A stretch of DNA of 64,000 nt from Corynebacterium glyciniphilum AJ 3170 (GCF_000626675.1 NZ_CP006842.1:2976001-3040000), one strand, 5' to 3'; positions 35,299 through 44,746 are shown, counted from the stretch's first letter. Notes: a model not told the origin generated them from the sequence alone. A program made the numbers and translations.

Positions 35299-37872
35299 GT
35301 GGCCGTAAGCTGGAATATCTTCACACGTGACGTCGGACGCATCCTGCGCACCCCCAAAGTCTGGGTGATCGTCATCGGCGTGCTGATCACCCCTGCCCTC
35401 TACTCCTGGGTCAACGTCGCAGCCTTCTGGGACCCGTACGGCAACACCCAGAACATCGGTGTCGCCGTCGTCAACGAAGACGAGGGCGGAACCTCCGACA
35501 TCACCGGCCCCATCGACGTGGGCGGCCAGATGATGGACCAACTCGAACAGAACGACCAGCTGGGCTGGCAGTTCATGGACGAAGACGAAGCGGACGACGC
35601 ACTGAGGAAGGGGGACGTGTCCGCCAGCATCACCGTCCCCACCAGCTTCTCCTCCGATATTCTCAGCATGTTTGAGGGCACGTACTCTCAGCCGACGATT
35701 CAGTACCAGGTCAACGAGAAGAAGAGTGCGATCTCGCCGAAGATCACCGACCAGGGTGCGACGACCCTCGATTCGACGATCACGTCAGTGTTCAAGGAGA
35801 CCGTCGCCGAGTCCGTGACAACCGAGCTCCGCGACGCCGGCGGCTCACTGGGCGACCGCCTCACCAACGCCGGCGACCGCACGGCCAACGCCTTCGACGA
35901 GACCGCGGGAACGATGGCCTCGGCGCAGGACGAGCTCACACGGGTCCAGGAGCGGCTCGACGGCGCCCGCCCCACCATCGCCGCCACGCAGGAGGCCCTG
36001 CGCTCCGTCGACGCGACCCTGGGCGACGCCGCGACCGCGCTCGACCAGGTGCAGTCAATCATGACCGAGGTCCAGGAGCAGGTGACGTCTTTCTCCGACG
36101 CGGCAACCGCGGCGTACGTGGAGGGCACCACCGCGCTGGCGGACGGGACCGCCTCGGCGAATGCGGCTATCGCGTCCGTCACCGGAGAACTCGATCGCGC
36201 GGGAGCCGGACTCGGCACCGCAACCCGGGAGGCGTCGGGCATCGTCCGGCAGGCTGACCAGGCGATTGACCAACTCGAGACGCTGCTCGACAATGCCGCC
36301 GTGACCCCCGGGGTGTCTGGACCGCTGACGGACACGCTCAACGACCTCCGGGAGCGCAACGCCACGAACCAGGAACTACTCGACGACCTCTCCGGGTTGC
36401 AGGGCAATGCGTCCGACACCGTGTCCTCCGTGAATGCGGCAGCGGACGCCCTGGCTGCCGCGACCAGTGACACCCGTGACCGGGCGCAGGGGCTGCGCAG
36501 CTCGGTCAGCGATTCCCTGCCGGCACTGAACTCGGCGATCAACCAGGTGAACTCCACCGCTGGCGCGTTCTCCTCCGCGCTGAGTTCGCAACGGACCTTG
36601 CTGGGCGAGTCCATCACCCTTCTCGACGGACTCGACAGCCAGCTCGGGACAGCTAAGGACGTCCTCGGCAACTTCCGCAACGATCTGTCCGGCATCGAGG
36701 ACGGGCTGCAGACCGCACGGGCGGACGTCCTCGCCCTCACCGCCGCGTCCGGCGACGGCGTCCTGGGCACGGTGTCCAACCTGGACTCCGTCGGGATCTC
36801 CGAGTTCATGGCAACCCCCGCCGAAGTCGAGAGCCACGCTGTCTACCCGGTCGCCAACTACGGTTCCGGCATGGCAGGCCTGTTCACCAACCTGTCGCTG
36901 TGGATCGGCGCTTTCATGCTCATGGTGATTTTCCGGACGGAAGTCGACACCGCCGGGCTCAAGAAAAAGCTCACAGTCGCCCAGGCCTACCGCGGTCGTC
37001 TCCTCCTCCTCGCTGTGTTGAGCACATGCCAGGGTGTGGTCGTCTCCGTAGGCAACATGATCATGGGTGTCCAGTCGGTGAACCCCGTCGCATTCGTCGC
37101 GACCTGTGTCGCGATCGGGCTGTGTTATCTGAGTATCGTCTACGCGCTGATATCCGCCCTGGGAAATATCGGGCGGGTGATCGCCGTTGTCCTGGCATTC
37201 CTGCAGATCCCGGGCGCCTCGGGCATGTATCCGATCGAGATGACACCGGACTTCTTCCAGGCGTTGCACCCGATCCTGCCACTGACCTACGGAATCGACG
37301 CCCTGCGGGAGACTATCGGCGGCTTCTACGGCAACCACTACTGGAAGGCCATGGGCACGCTCGTGGTCATGGCCGTGATCGCGTTTATCCTCGGCACATT
37401 GCTACGCCGCGGCCTGTCAAACGTGAAGGGGATGGTCAACAGACAACACGCGGCGTCCGGCCTGGTCGTCAACGACCAGGTGGAGGTCGTCGGCAGCAGC
37501 TACCGACTGACCGACGTGATCCACGCCATGCGCGACCGCGACGCCTTCCGCAACGAGATCGACAACCGCTGGAAGCCGATCAGGAACAACTACCCGAAGC
37601 TGCTGCGCGCCACGATCATCACCGGTGTCGTCGGTGTCCTCATCCTCTGCGTCCTCGCACGCATCTACACCGACGAAAAAGCGCTCCTCTTCGGGCTCCT
37701 GTGTCTGTGGGGCCTGCTGATCGTCGGGATCATCGCCGCCCTCGAATACGTCAGACAGAGCTTCGCCCACGTCCAGGAGCTGACCGACCTCTCTGAGGAA
37801 CAACTCCAGGAAGCCGCCGACACGCAGAGCAAGCGTCCGAAGACGTACTCCCTGGACGGAGACAACGCATGA
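35299..37872 (+). CDS. YhgE/Pip-type membrane protein, first of a tandem pair
   Basis: An 857-residue protein of the YhgE/Pip (phage infection protein) type from a GTG at 35299. TACGGT ends seven bases before it, suggesting a leaderless mRNA. One helix near the N-terminus (VWVIVIGVLITPALYSWVN) and the NIGVAVVNEDEGG strand are diagnostic. A long extracytoplasmic helical region (about residues 150-520, many Ala/Asp/Thr heptads) precedes five helices of an ABC-2-like domain. About 150 C-terminal residues add two more helices and a charged tail. Such pairs are linked to export of cell-surface components or small toxins in other Gram-positives, but the role here is unknown. Confidence 0.88.
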   Translation: MAVSWNIFTRDVGRILRTPKVWVIVIGVLITPALYSWVNVAAFWDPYGNTQNIGVAVVNEDEGGTSDITGPIDVGGQMMDQLEQNDQLGWQFMDEDEADDALRKGDVSASITVPTSFSSDILSMFEGTYSQPTIQYQVNEKKSAISPKITDQGATTLDSTITSVFKETVAESVTTELRDAGGSLGDRLTNAGDRTANAFDETAGTMASAQDELTRVQERLDGARPTIAATQEALRSVDATLGDAATALDQVQSIMTEVQEQVTSFSDAATAAYVEGTTALADGTASANAAIASVTGELDRAGAGLGTATREASGIVRQADQAIDQLETLLDNAAVTPGVSGPLTDTLNDLRERNATNQELLDDLSGLQGNASDTVSSVNAAADALAAATSDTRDRAQGLRSSVSDSLPALNSAINQVNSTAGAFSSALSSQRTLLGESITLLDGLDSQLGTAKDVLGNFRNDLSGIEDGLQTARADVLALTAASGDGVLGTVSNLDSVGISEFMATPAEVESHAVYPVANYGSGMAGLFTNLSLWIGAFMLMVIFRTEVDTAGLKKKLTVAQAYRGRLLLLAVLSTCQGVVVSVGNMIMGVQSVNPVAFVATCVAIGLCYLSIVYALISALGNIGRVIAVVLAFLQIPGASGMYPIEMTPDFFQALHPILPLTYGIDALRETIGGFYGNHYWKAMGTLVVMAVIAFILGTLLRRGLSNVKGMVNRQHAASGLVVNDQVEVVGSSYRLTDVIHAMRDRDAFRNEIDNRWKPIRNNYPKLLRATIITGVVGVLILCVLARIYTDEKALLFGLLCLWGLLIVGIIAALEYVRQSFAHVQELTDLSEEQLQEAADTQSKRPKTYSLDGDNA

Positions 37873-40193
37873 AGAAGGCCATGAACATCCTGCGCAGCGA
37901 TCTGCGCGGCATGAAGAACAACGTCATGACCGCTGTGGTGGTCTTCAGTCTCGTCGTCATCCCACTGCTGTTCTCCACGTTCAACGTGCTGGCCAGCTGG
38001 AACCCCTTCGGCAACACCGACCAGTTGAAGATCGCCGTCGCCAGCGCCGACGACGGTTACGAGAGCGATCTGGCGTCGCTGCGCATCAACCTCGGCGACC
38101 AGGTGCTCTCCCAGTTGAGCAGGAACGACCAGATCGACTGGGTCATCACCGCCGAAGACAAGGCGGTCGAGGGCACCAAAGCCGGCGACTACTACGCGGC
38201 CATCGTCCTGCCTCCGTCCTTCAGCACCGACATGCTGACGTTCTACGTCGCAGGAACCGAACCCTCGAAGCTCGACCTGTACACCAACGAAAAGAAGAAC
38301 GCGCTCTCCACGGTGATCACCGCACAGGGTGCCGACGGCATGATCTCGCAGATCAACGAGACGTTCACCCGGACCCTCAGCAGCGTGGGGCTGGGCCTGG
38401 TGTCATCTCTCGACGACTATCTCGAGCAGGACGACACCCAGGCCGCGATCCAGCGCATCGAGTCGCGGGTGGAGAACATCAGCACTCGCCTGCACTCCGG
38501 TGCCCAGACCGTACGCTCACTGACCGGGCTGGTGGATTCCTCCATTCCGCTGGTACAGGGCGCGGACAGCATCATCAGTGCCGCAGGCGACCAGTTCGAT
38601 GACCCGTCCACCAGCATCGGTGGCGGCTCCGGCGCTGCCACCGACCTGGACTCCACCCTCCGCAACGCCACGGACTCCCTCGAGACCGCTCTGCAGGCCA
38701 CCGGCGACAGCTACGGTGCGGTGAGCGACCGTCTCGGCGAACTCTTCGACAGTGCCAACGCCACCAGCGACAGCACCGCCTCCACGTTCAACACGCTCGC
38801 CGACCGCGTCCAACAGCAGGTGGACTTCTTCCAGTCGCTGCGCGACACCCTGGAGAGCAACGTCTCCGGCGCCCTCCCCGACGTCGCCCAGCCCGGCTAC
38901 GAGCGGGTACTCGCCCGCCTCGACGCGGCGATCGACCGGAGCACGGACCTGCAGAACAGTTTTGCGCAGACCGCGGAAGACATTTCCAGCGGGAACGGGT
39001 CGGCACAGTCCTCCCGCCAGGAGAGCCAGGACGCGATTTCGCAGGCCAGGGCCGCGGTGAGCGACGCTGTGACGTCATACCGCGAAGACCTGAAACCCCA
39101 GCTGTCGGAGCTGGGGACCACCCTCGACTCCCTCGGCGACAACATCGCCAGCGTCCGGGAGGACCTCGGCGACATCAGGTCGTCGACGTCCGACTCCCCC
39201 GGCTCCGTGCAGGACGTGCTCGGACGGACGCGTGACGCCACCGCCGGCCTCGCCGACCGTCTTGACGAGCATGCCGAGCGGTTCTCCGACCTTCAGGATG
39301 CGCTGTCGACCGCCGGTGAGACCGGTGACTTCTCCCGACTCGCCGAGGTCGTGGGATCTGACCCGGAGGCACTGGCGTCACAGCTGGCCGCCCCGATCGA
39401 CGTTGACCGGCAGCCGGTGTTCCCCGTCGCAAGCTTCGGTGTCGGCATGACGCCTCTGTACCTGACCCTCGCGCTGTGGATCGGTGCCGTCCTGACCTCG
39501 GTGCTCCTGCGCACCGGAGTGCCGGAGAAGAAGAGGGACGGCAAGAGCTCGGGCGAAGCTGAGGACACCGCCGACGGTGAGGCCGGCGGCGAAGCCGACG
39601 TCAAAGCCGATAGCGACGCCGACAGCGACACCGAGGTCAATGCCACGGCTCCCGGTCAGAATGACGCCTCCGACGAGGTCACCGAGTACACGCGGAGTCA
39701 GGCTTTCTTCGGACGCTTCGCCATCTTCGCCTGCATCGGACTGGCACAGAGCACCCTCGCGGTGCTCGGTCTGATCTTCTTCGTGCAGATCGACGCCGCC
39801 CACCCGATCCTGCTTCTGGTGTGCGGCTGGGTCACGTCGCTCGTCTTCATGCTGATCGTCTACACACTGGTGCTGTCGTTCGGTAGCGCTGGTAAGGCGA
39901 TCTCGGTGCTGTTGCTGGTGTTCCAGGTATCCGGAGCCGGCGGCGCGTACCCGCTGGCGCTGCTGCCGGGGTGGTTCCAGAGCATCAGCCCATGGCTCCC
40001 GGCGACCCACGCGATCGACGCGATGCGCGCCGCCATCGCCGGTGTCTACCAAGGCGACCTGTGGATCGAGCTGGGCCTGCTGCTGCTGTTCGCCGTCCCG
40101 ATGCTGATACTCGGGCTCGTCTTGCGGGGCCTTCTCGACGGCTACAACCGCAAGACGACGGAAGCCATCGAGTCGACGAAGATCATGCAGTAG
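37869..40193 (+). CDS. YhgE/Pip-type membrane protein, second of a tandem pair
   Basis: A 774-residue paralogue of the preceding gene, starting at an ATGA overlap. It shows the same N-terminal helix (VVVFSLVVIPLLFSTFNVLASWNPFGN), the helical extracytoplasmic region and the C-terminal membrane domain. A 55-residue acidic low-complexity insert (EAEDTADGEAGGEADVKADS...) is placed between the first helix of the C-terminal domain and the next. The two proteins probably form a heteromeric complex. No ATPase gene is coupled to them. Confidence 0.87.
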   Translation: MKKAMNILRSDLRGMKNNVMTAVVVFSLVVIPLLFSTFNVLASWNPFGNTDQLKIAVASADDGYESDLASLRINLGDQVLSQLSRNDQIDWVITAEDKAVEGTKAGDYYAAIVLPPSFSTDMLTFYVAGTEPSKLDLYTNEKKNALSTVITAQGADGMISQINETFTRTLSSVGLGLVSSLDDYLEQDDTQAAIQRIESRVENISTRLHSGAQTVRSLTGLVDSSIPLVQGADSIISAAGDQFDDPSTSIGGGSGAATDLDSTLRNATDSLETALQATGDSYGAVSDRLGELFDSANATSDSTASTFNTLADRVQQQVDFFQSLRDTLESNVSGALPDVAQPGYERVLARLDAAIDRSTDLQNSFAQTAEDISSGNGSAQSSRQESQDAISQARAAVSDAVTSYREDLKPQLSELGTTLDSLGDNIASVREDLGDIRSSTSDSPGSVQDVLGRTRDATAGLADRLDEHAERFSDLQDALSTAGETGDFSRLAEVVGSDPEALASQLAAPIDVDRQPVFPVASFGVGMTPLYLTLALWIGAVLTSVLLRTGVPEKKRDGKSSGEAEDTADGEAGGEADVKADSDADSDTEVNATAPGQNDASDEVTEYTRSQAFFGRFAIFACIGLAQSTLAVLGLIFFVQIDAAHPILLLVCGWVTSLVFMLIVYTLVLSFGSAGKAISVLLLVFQVSGAGGAYPLALLPGWFQSISPWLPATHAIDAMRAAIAGVYQGDLWIELGLLLLFAVPMLILGLVLRGLLDGYNRKTTEAIESTKIMQ

Positions 40194-40218
40194 CCGGAGC
40201 GCGTCGTTAGGAGATGCA

Positions 40219-40689
40219 ATGACGATAGAACCGGAATCTCCTCACCCAGTGCGCCGTCCCGCAGTTCTGTTGGCGCTGGTGGTGGAGCGCCTACCACTCC
40301 TCGAACTGGGACTCCTCATCCTCGGTATCACCGGCGCGGCAGTTACTGCATGGGTCGAGGTGTTTGGTCCGATCGGACGCTCCAGCGGCGACTTCACCAC
40401 TGAGTGGATCAACGACCTGATGACATGGGCGCCTAGTACTGCGGTATTCATCTCAGTCGTCAGCGACAATATGTTTCCTCGACAGAGCTGGCCGCCTTTC
40501 GCCTCCCTGGTCGCAGGGATCCTGCTGTGGATTCCACTCTGGATGGCCCCCACCGGCCCCAATATCGGCGGTGGTCTCCTATGGATCGTGGGAATGTGCC
40601 TAGCGTTTTCCGGAGTCTGCTCGTTGATCCGGCGGCTGCTGGGACTGTTACTCCGGCTTGCGGTTGTGCCAACGAATAAACCTGCGTGA
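40219..40689 (+). CDS. Hypothetical membrane protein, 156 residues
   Basis: An ATG seven bases after AGGAG opens a 156-residue protein with four hydrophobic segments (about residues 30-50, 72-84, 93-110, 118-135) and a basic C-terminal end. I recognise no family. It follows the YhgE/Pip pair after 25 bp and may be the last gene of that operon. GC content begins to fall from here into the disrupted region downstream. Confidence 0.65.
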   Translation: MTIEPESPHPVRRPAVLLALVVERLPLLELGLLILGITGAAVTAWVEVFGPIGRSSGDFTTEWINDLMTWAPSTAVFISVVSDNMFPRQSWPPFASLVAGILLWIPLWMAPTGPNIGGGLLWIVGMCLAFSGVCSLIRRLLGLLLRLAVVPTNKPA

Positions 40690-40699
40690 ACGGCAGACC

Positions 40700-41223
40700 T
40701 CAGAGAGGCTGTCCCAACCGGTAACAAAGAGAACTCCGCATCAGCTGGCGGAGCACACCATCGAGCTTCGCGCCCAGCCGTTCGATGGCAGTGCGGGACT
40801 CGTGGTTGTGCCAGGAGGTTCTGAACTCCACGGCGGAACATCCCCACTCCTCGAAGGCGTGCGTGAGCATGAGGAGTTTCGACTCCGCGTTCGTCCCTGT
40901 CCCCTGGTCCGGATGGCATTCCACGTCGATCCTATCTCCACTCGCGGGACCGATGCGTCGACGTTCATGAACGTCGTCATTCCGATGAGCCTTCCGTCGC
41001 GGAGGTCACGCGTCGCGTACGGAATCATGCTCCCGGCGTCCTGCAGCGCAAGACGCCGTCCAATCGCCCTGCACATCTCGTCCGGTGAGGGGACAGCGGT
41101 GTACCAGAGGTTCCACAGTTCACCGTCCTGCACCGCCTCAATGAGACCACTCTCATGCTCGAAGGACAGTGGCTCCAAACGAACCCTCTCGCCTGAAAGC
41201 TCAACAGGGCGCATAATTGTCAT
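40700..41223 (-). pseudogene. GNAT acetyltransferase gene broken by a frameshift
   Basis: From the ATG at 41223 the frame encodes a RimL-like acetyltransferase up to VPRVEIGSTW, then drifts into Arg/Ser-rich nonsense. Homology resumes in another frame as CHPDQGTGTNAESKLLML and WHNHESRTAIERLGAKLDG, ending at 40700. The join lies at about 40918-40925: removing two bases after the TGG codon, or adding one, restores a W-x-H-P-x-x-x-G-T-G motif. Either it is a decayed gene or one base is misread. Its neighbour is also disrupted, which favours true decay. Confidence 0.8.
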
Positions 41224-41255
41224 GATGTGAGTCTAGTAAGGAGCCTTTCTCTTAT

Positions 41256-42029
41256 ATGGTCGATCCCCGTAAACATTACGATGCACTTCTGGCCGAGCAT
41301 TACGCCTGGATGCTCGGCGGCGATGTGGAATCCCTCGCCGCGTCCGACACACATTTCCTGCGGTCACTGGGTTTAAACGCAGGACACTTGGCGATTGACC
41401 TGGGCTGCGGGCCAGGACCCCAGACCTACGCACTGTCCGACATCGGCTTCACCGAGGTTGTCGGTATCGACACCAGCCGACAGTTGTTGGATGAGCTGAA
41501 GAGCAACGTGGGGCACCGGACGGGGATCCGCACGGTGCAGGATGATCTTCTCGCGGCGTTGCCCGAGGCACTTCACGGCGCATCCGCTGATGCAGTGGTC
41601 TGCATGCGAGACACGCTCCTGCACCTGCCCGATCGAGAGGCTGTAACGGCACTGTTCACAAAGGTTCGGAGGGTCCTCTCCCCTGACGGCAGTTTCGTGC
41701 TGACGTACCGGGACATGAGCACAGCGCTCACTGGACTCGACCGGTTCCTTCCGACGAGAAGCGACTCTGACCGAATCATGATGTGCGTCCTCGACTAGCC
41801 GGATGACGACATCGCCATCGTCAACGATCTCATCTACATCTGGGACGGATCCGAGTGGGAACTCCACAAGAGCAGCTATCCAAAGCTCCGGTTGTCCCCT
41901 GACTGGGTGACGAATCAGCTGCGGGCCACCGGACTGGATGTTCGCCACCACACCCTCGGACAGGACGGCATGTGGACGACGGTAAGCACCGTGGAGACAG
42001 GAGGGGGAACACCATCCGGAGGTCGGTAG
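41256..42029 (+). pseudogene. SAM-dependent methyltransferase gene with an in-frame amber stop
   Basis: The frame runs from the ATG at 41256 to a TAG at 41796-41798, giving 180 residues with the SAM-binding LAIDLGCGPGPQT motif and the CMRDTLLHLP region. The same frame then continues for 76 codons with clear family character (NDLIYIWDGSEWELHKSSYPKLRLS) to a second TAG at 42027-42029. The first TAG replaces what is probably a Tyr (VLD-stop-PDDDI). The gene is therefore broken by a single nonsense change unless the codon is suppressed. Confidence 0.8.
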
Positions 42030-42035
42030 CGGGGA

Positions 42036-42830
42036 CTACTTGTGTTGTGCCCGCCATCCCAGGTCCACCGCCAGATCGTAGAGCTCAACCCATTGCTCCG
42101 CAGCAAGGTCTTTAGGCAGCACTGATGCGGGTAGCCCTGTATCGCGCAACCAGCGCTTTAGTTCGACCGAGGCCGACCTGCTACGGAGGATCCGCGCGAC
42201 AATCTCACGGATGCCCCTACCCTTTCCAGTGAATACCGCATGGACGAATGCACGGTAACTACGACCCGCTTCCGTGGGAATCAAAGGTGACGTGCGCCGG
42301 ACTATGGTCAGCAGGCCAGCGTCCACGCCCGGGCTTGGAGTGAATGCCCTGCCCGGAATGCGGCGGTGCACTGTGAAGGTAAACCATGGCCACCACTGCG
42401 CAGTCATCAATGTTGCGCCACCGATGCCAGCACGACGGCGGGCAACCTCCCACTGGACAATTAGGACGGCATGGCTCCAGCTTCCGGAGTGCAGCAGTTT
42501 CCGCAGTACGGCGGTGGTGATGTGGAAGGGGAGGTTCCCGACGACCACATGGGGTTGACTCGGAAGGAGGTAGCTCAAGAAGTCACCGGTCACCAGCGTG
42601 ACCTCGGGTATCTTCTTGGAGAGGCGTTGAACCTGCCTTGAGTCGATCTCGACGCCTGTCACCGGCCGCCCAAGTCGGATCAGAGGTTCGGTGAGAGCTC
42701 CTCCTCCGGGACCGATCTCAATTATCGGGCCGTCGGTGTCGTCGATCAGGGCAATCACATCGTTGATTATTGTGCGGTCATTGAGAAAGTTTTGGCCGTA
42801 CTCGTGTCGGCCGCCGTGATAAGTCGGCAT
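42036..42830 (-). CDS. erm: Erm-type 23S rRNA adenine N6-methyltransferase
   Basis: 264 residues from the ATG at 42830. It has the Erm signature GRHEYGQNFL, the SAM-binding IIEIGPGGGALT, the catalytic VVVGNLPFHITTAVLRKLL and the MTAQWWPWFTF segment, and resembles corynebacterial ErmX. Methylation of 23S A2058 would give macrolide-lincosamide-streptogramin B resistance. A GTG at 42884 would add 18 residues in frame. Upstream lie a 14-codon leader peptide and competing hairpins, the layout of inducible erm genes. It adjoins two broken genes, which suggests an acquired segment. Confidence 0.9.
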   Translation of the reverse strand: MPTYHGGRHEYGQNFLNDRTIINDVIALIDDTDGPIIEIGPGGGALTEPLIRLGRPVTGVEIDSRQVQRLSKKIPEVTLVTGDFLSYLLPSQPHVVVGNLPFHITTAVLRKLLHSGSWSHAVLIVQWEVARRRAGIGGATLMTAQWWPWFTFTVHRRIPGRAFTPSPGVDAGLLTIVRRTSPLIPTEAGRSYRAFVHAVFTGKGRGIREIVARILRSRSASVELKRWLRDTGLPASVLPKDLAAEQWVELYDLAVDLGWRAQHK

Positions 42831-42901
42831 AGTGTTCAGGAACTCCGGATGATCGAGATGATCCGGGCAAGCGAAAATGGCCACCCGGCTGATGCTGCGG
42901 A

Positions 42902-42948
42902 GCGGCGGTAGGCCTATTGGAGTAAGACCGCGCCGCTAATGGGCGCGG
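42902..42948 (-). promoter_or_regulatory. Attenuator hairpins of erm
   Basis: In the transcript (minus strand), CCGCGCC (42948-42942) pairs with GGCGCGG (42934-42928) around a 7-nt loop. The overlapping GCGGCG (42936-42931) can pair instead with CGCCGC (42907-42902). The two stems share bases and exclude one another. The stop codon of the leader peptide lies in the loop of the first stem, so a ribosome stalled before it would open that stem and favour the second. Confidence 0.65.
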
Positions 42949-42980
42949 ATCCTCGTCACTGCTATTCCCAGGGAACACAT
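42936..42980 (-). CDS. ermL: Leader peptide controlling erm
   Basis: A 14-residue frame, MCSLGIAVTRIRAH, ends with a TAG in the loop of the first attenuator hairpin. It contains Arg-Ile-Arg near the end; macrolide-bound ribosomes are known to stall at R/K-x-R/K motifs in ErmDL-type leaders. On the minus strand TACGCT (42993-42988) ends seven bases before the ATG, so the mRNA would begin at the start codon with no ribosome site. Size, motif and hairpin placement all fit a translational attenuator. Confidence 0.65.
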   Translation of the reverse strand: MCSLGIAVTRIRAH

Positions 42981-43072
42981 GGGGCATAGCGTAGCAGGGA
43001 GACCGACATACTGGGATCCCCTTTGCCTTGAGCGATTGTTCTACCGGTCAGTGGTGTGCTGCCCCCGTTTTC

Positions 43073-43765
43073 TTACATGAGCACCCCGACAGCGATCACC
43101 ACAACCACAGCAACCACCATCGCCCACCGGCACACCTGCTGAACCGCAGAGTCCGGGACCGGCATCAGCAGCGTCCGCACCCCCGGCTCACCGATTCCCG
43201 TCCGCTGCAACGGGCGGGCCCGCTGAGATGCGTCGTCGATCAACCCCACCACCAGGGGCAGGACGGTCGCGCCACGCGACCGCCACGTCTCCACATCCAC
43301 CCCGCGGGACGCCTGGACCTGGCGGATCGTCCGCCAACGCTGCTGCGCCATCGGCAACAGACGCACCACCGTCCCCACCATGTACACCAACGGTGCGGGA
43401 ACGCTGAGCTGCAGTCTCCGCATCAACGCATCCGCGTCGACGAAGCTGCCGAGCACCAGGCCCGAACACGTCATCGCAGCAAAACGCAGTCCGAGATCCC
43501 AGGCAATCCACGCCCCGTCCGAGGTGACCGGGACAAGTACACGGGCGACCTCAACATCCCCGAAAGGCACGTAGATCAGCGCATACGACAGGAACGCCGG
43601 CGCCGAGAGCACCAGACCAGCGGTGAGTGCACGGCGCTGGCGGCGTCCTGCGAACGCAAGAAGAGCCGCGCCCAGCAGAAACACAGCCGACACCCACGGG
43701 TTGTGCAGCACCATCACCGTGACGATGGCGCTCACCGCCGCGGTCAACGGGGTCAGCGGACTCAT
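43073..43765 (-). CDS. ECF transporter transmembrane component EcfT
   Basis: A 230-residue CbiQ/EcfT-like protein with about five hydrophobic helices and the cytoplasmic coupling helices carrying QVQASRGVD and the second Arg-Gly motif WRSRG. Those motifs contact the EcfA ATPases. Its ATG overlaps the stop of the S-component gene (ATGA). No ATPase gene follows: next on the strand is the erm segment. The tandem ATPase at 31175-32326 could serve. Confidence 0.85.
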   Translation of the reverse strand: MSPLTPLTAAVSAIVTVMVLHNPWVSAVFLLGAALLAFAGRRQRRALTAGLVLSAPAFLSYALIYVPFGDVEVARVLVPVTSDGAWIAWDLGLRFAAMTCSGLVLGSFVDADALMRRLQLSVPAPLVYMVGTVVRLLPMAQQRWRTIRQVQASRGVDVETWRSRGATVLPLVVGLIDDASQRARPLQRTGIGEPGVRTLLMPVPDSAVQQVCRWAMVVAVVVVIAVGVLM

Positions 43766-44547
43766 ACGGCCGCGGAGACCTTTTGCGCCGGGACACCGTC
43801 AGGATCGAACGTCCTGCGGGAACGTTCCGGTAGGGACCGGACCACCACCCAGACCACGAGGAACACGATGACCTTGTCCAGTGGGTCAGACGTCCACGAC
43901 TGCAGGAACACCGCCGTGGTCTGCGAGGCGCCCAGCGACTGGTAGAAGCTCACGAGCAGGCCCGTGCCTGTTCCCGCTGTACCGCCGAAAATGAAAGAGG
44001 CGACCGGCGCGGACACCAGAGCCGACAGGAAGCCCAGCACCAGGCCCGCGACCACGACCTTCCACCACGCCGAACGGAACAGCTTCCTGACCAGCCCCGC
44101 AGCCAGGCCCATCAGCGCGTAGCCGGCGGCGAAGGGAACGATCGTCGGGTTGAACGTCCCCCACACCAGAGCGGAGAGCCCACCGGTGGCCAGTCCCGCC
44201 GCCGGGCCTGCGAGCACGCCGACGAGGACGGTGCCGAAGGAGTCGAGGTACAGCGGAATCGGCAGGCCCATCGTCCCCACGACCTGTCCGACGACGATAT
44301 TGAGCACCAACGCGACCGGCATCAATGCCAGGGTGCGCACCGGCAACGTGGGGATCACCGCGATGAGGGCGATGACGGTGGGCACGAGGAAGCCGACGAG
44401 CGCAATCGTGGTGGACGCGGAGTCCGCCATGGAGGAGAAGTCGGAGTCCTCCGGTTGGTTGAGCACAAGGTAGAGCCACGTCACCGCGTAGATGACGACG
44501 GCGATCGAGATCAGGGTGATGCGCAGGGATCGTGACAGAGGACGCAC
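43762..44547 (-). CDS. ECF transporter substrate-binding component (S component)
   Basis: A 261-residue membrane protein with six to seven helices. The LPLYLDSFGTVLVGVLAGP-like segment (here IPLYLDSFGTVLVGVLAGPA) and the GLSALVWG that follows are typical of one group of S components. The vitamin or metabolite bound cannot be told from sequence. It is divergent from metE across a region that holds a McbR-type operator, hinting at a methionine- or sulfur-linked substrate. TTGCCC and CAAGAT, 17 bp apart near 44650-44675 on the minus strand, could be its promoter. Confidence 0.8.
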   Translation of the reverse strand: MRPLSRSLRITLISIAVVIYAVTWLYLVLNQPEDSDFSSMADSASTTIALVGFLVPTVIALIAVIPTLPVRTLALMPVALVLNIVVGQVVGTMGLPIPLYLDSFGTVLVGVLAGPAAGLATGGLSALVWGTFNPTIVPFAAGYALMGLAAGLVRKLFRSAWWKVVVAGLVLGFLSALVSAPVASFIFGGTAGTGTGLLVSFYQSLGASQTTAVFLQSWTSDPLDKVIVFLVVWVVVRSLPERSRRTFDPDGVPAQKVSAAV

Positions 44548-44715
44548 TGGTCGGCTCCTGGATGGGTCGGACGTGCGGCGCGCGGAGATGCGGCGCCGTG
44601 GCTGGATCCCCTATGTCACCTCGGGGAGCAGCCTGTAGCTGGTCCTATCTTGCCTAGTCGCGTCGGCGGGGGCAAGTGAGTGCCGGGGTGGGTACACAGG
44701 ACGTGGCTGGTTCCC

Positions 44716-44746
44716 ACATGCGCACGTGTGCGGGGAGTGCGCATGT
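44716..44746. promoter_or_regulatory. 31-bp palindrome between ecfS and metE
   Basis: ACATGCGCAC and GTGCGCATGT are perfect 10-bp arms around an 11-base centre. It lies about 170 bp upstream of ecfS and 120 bp upstream of the metE -35 box. It may be an operator for a dimeric regulator or a transcript hairpin; nothing in the window identifies the protein. Confidence 0.5.
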
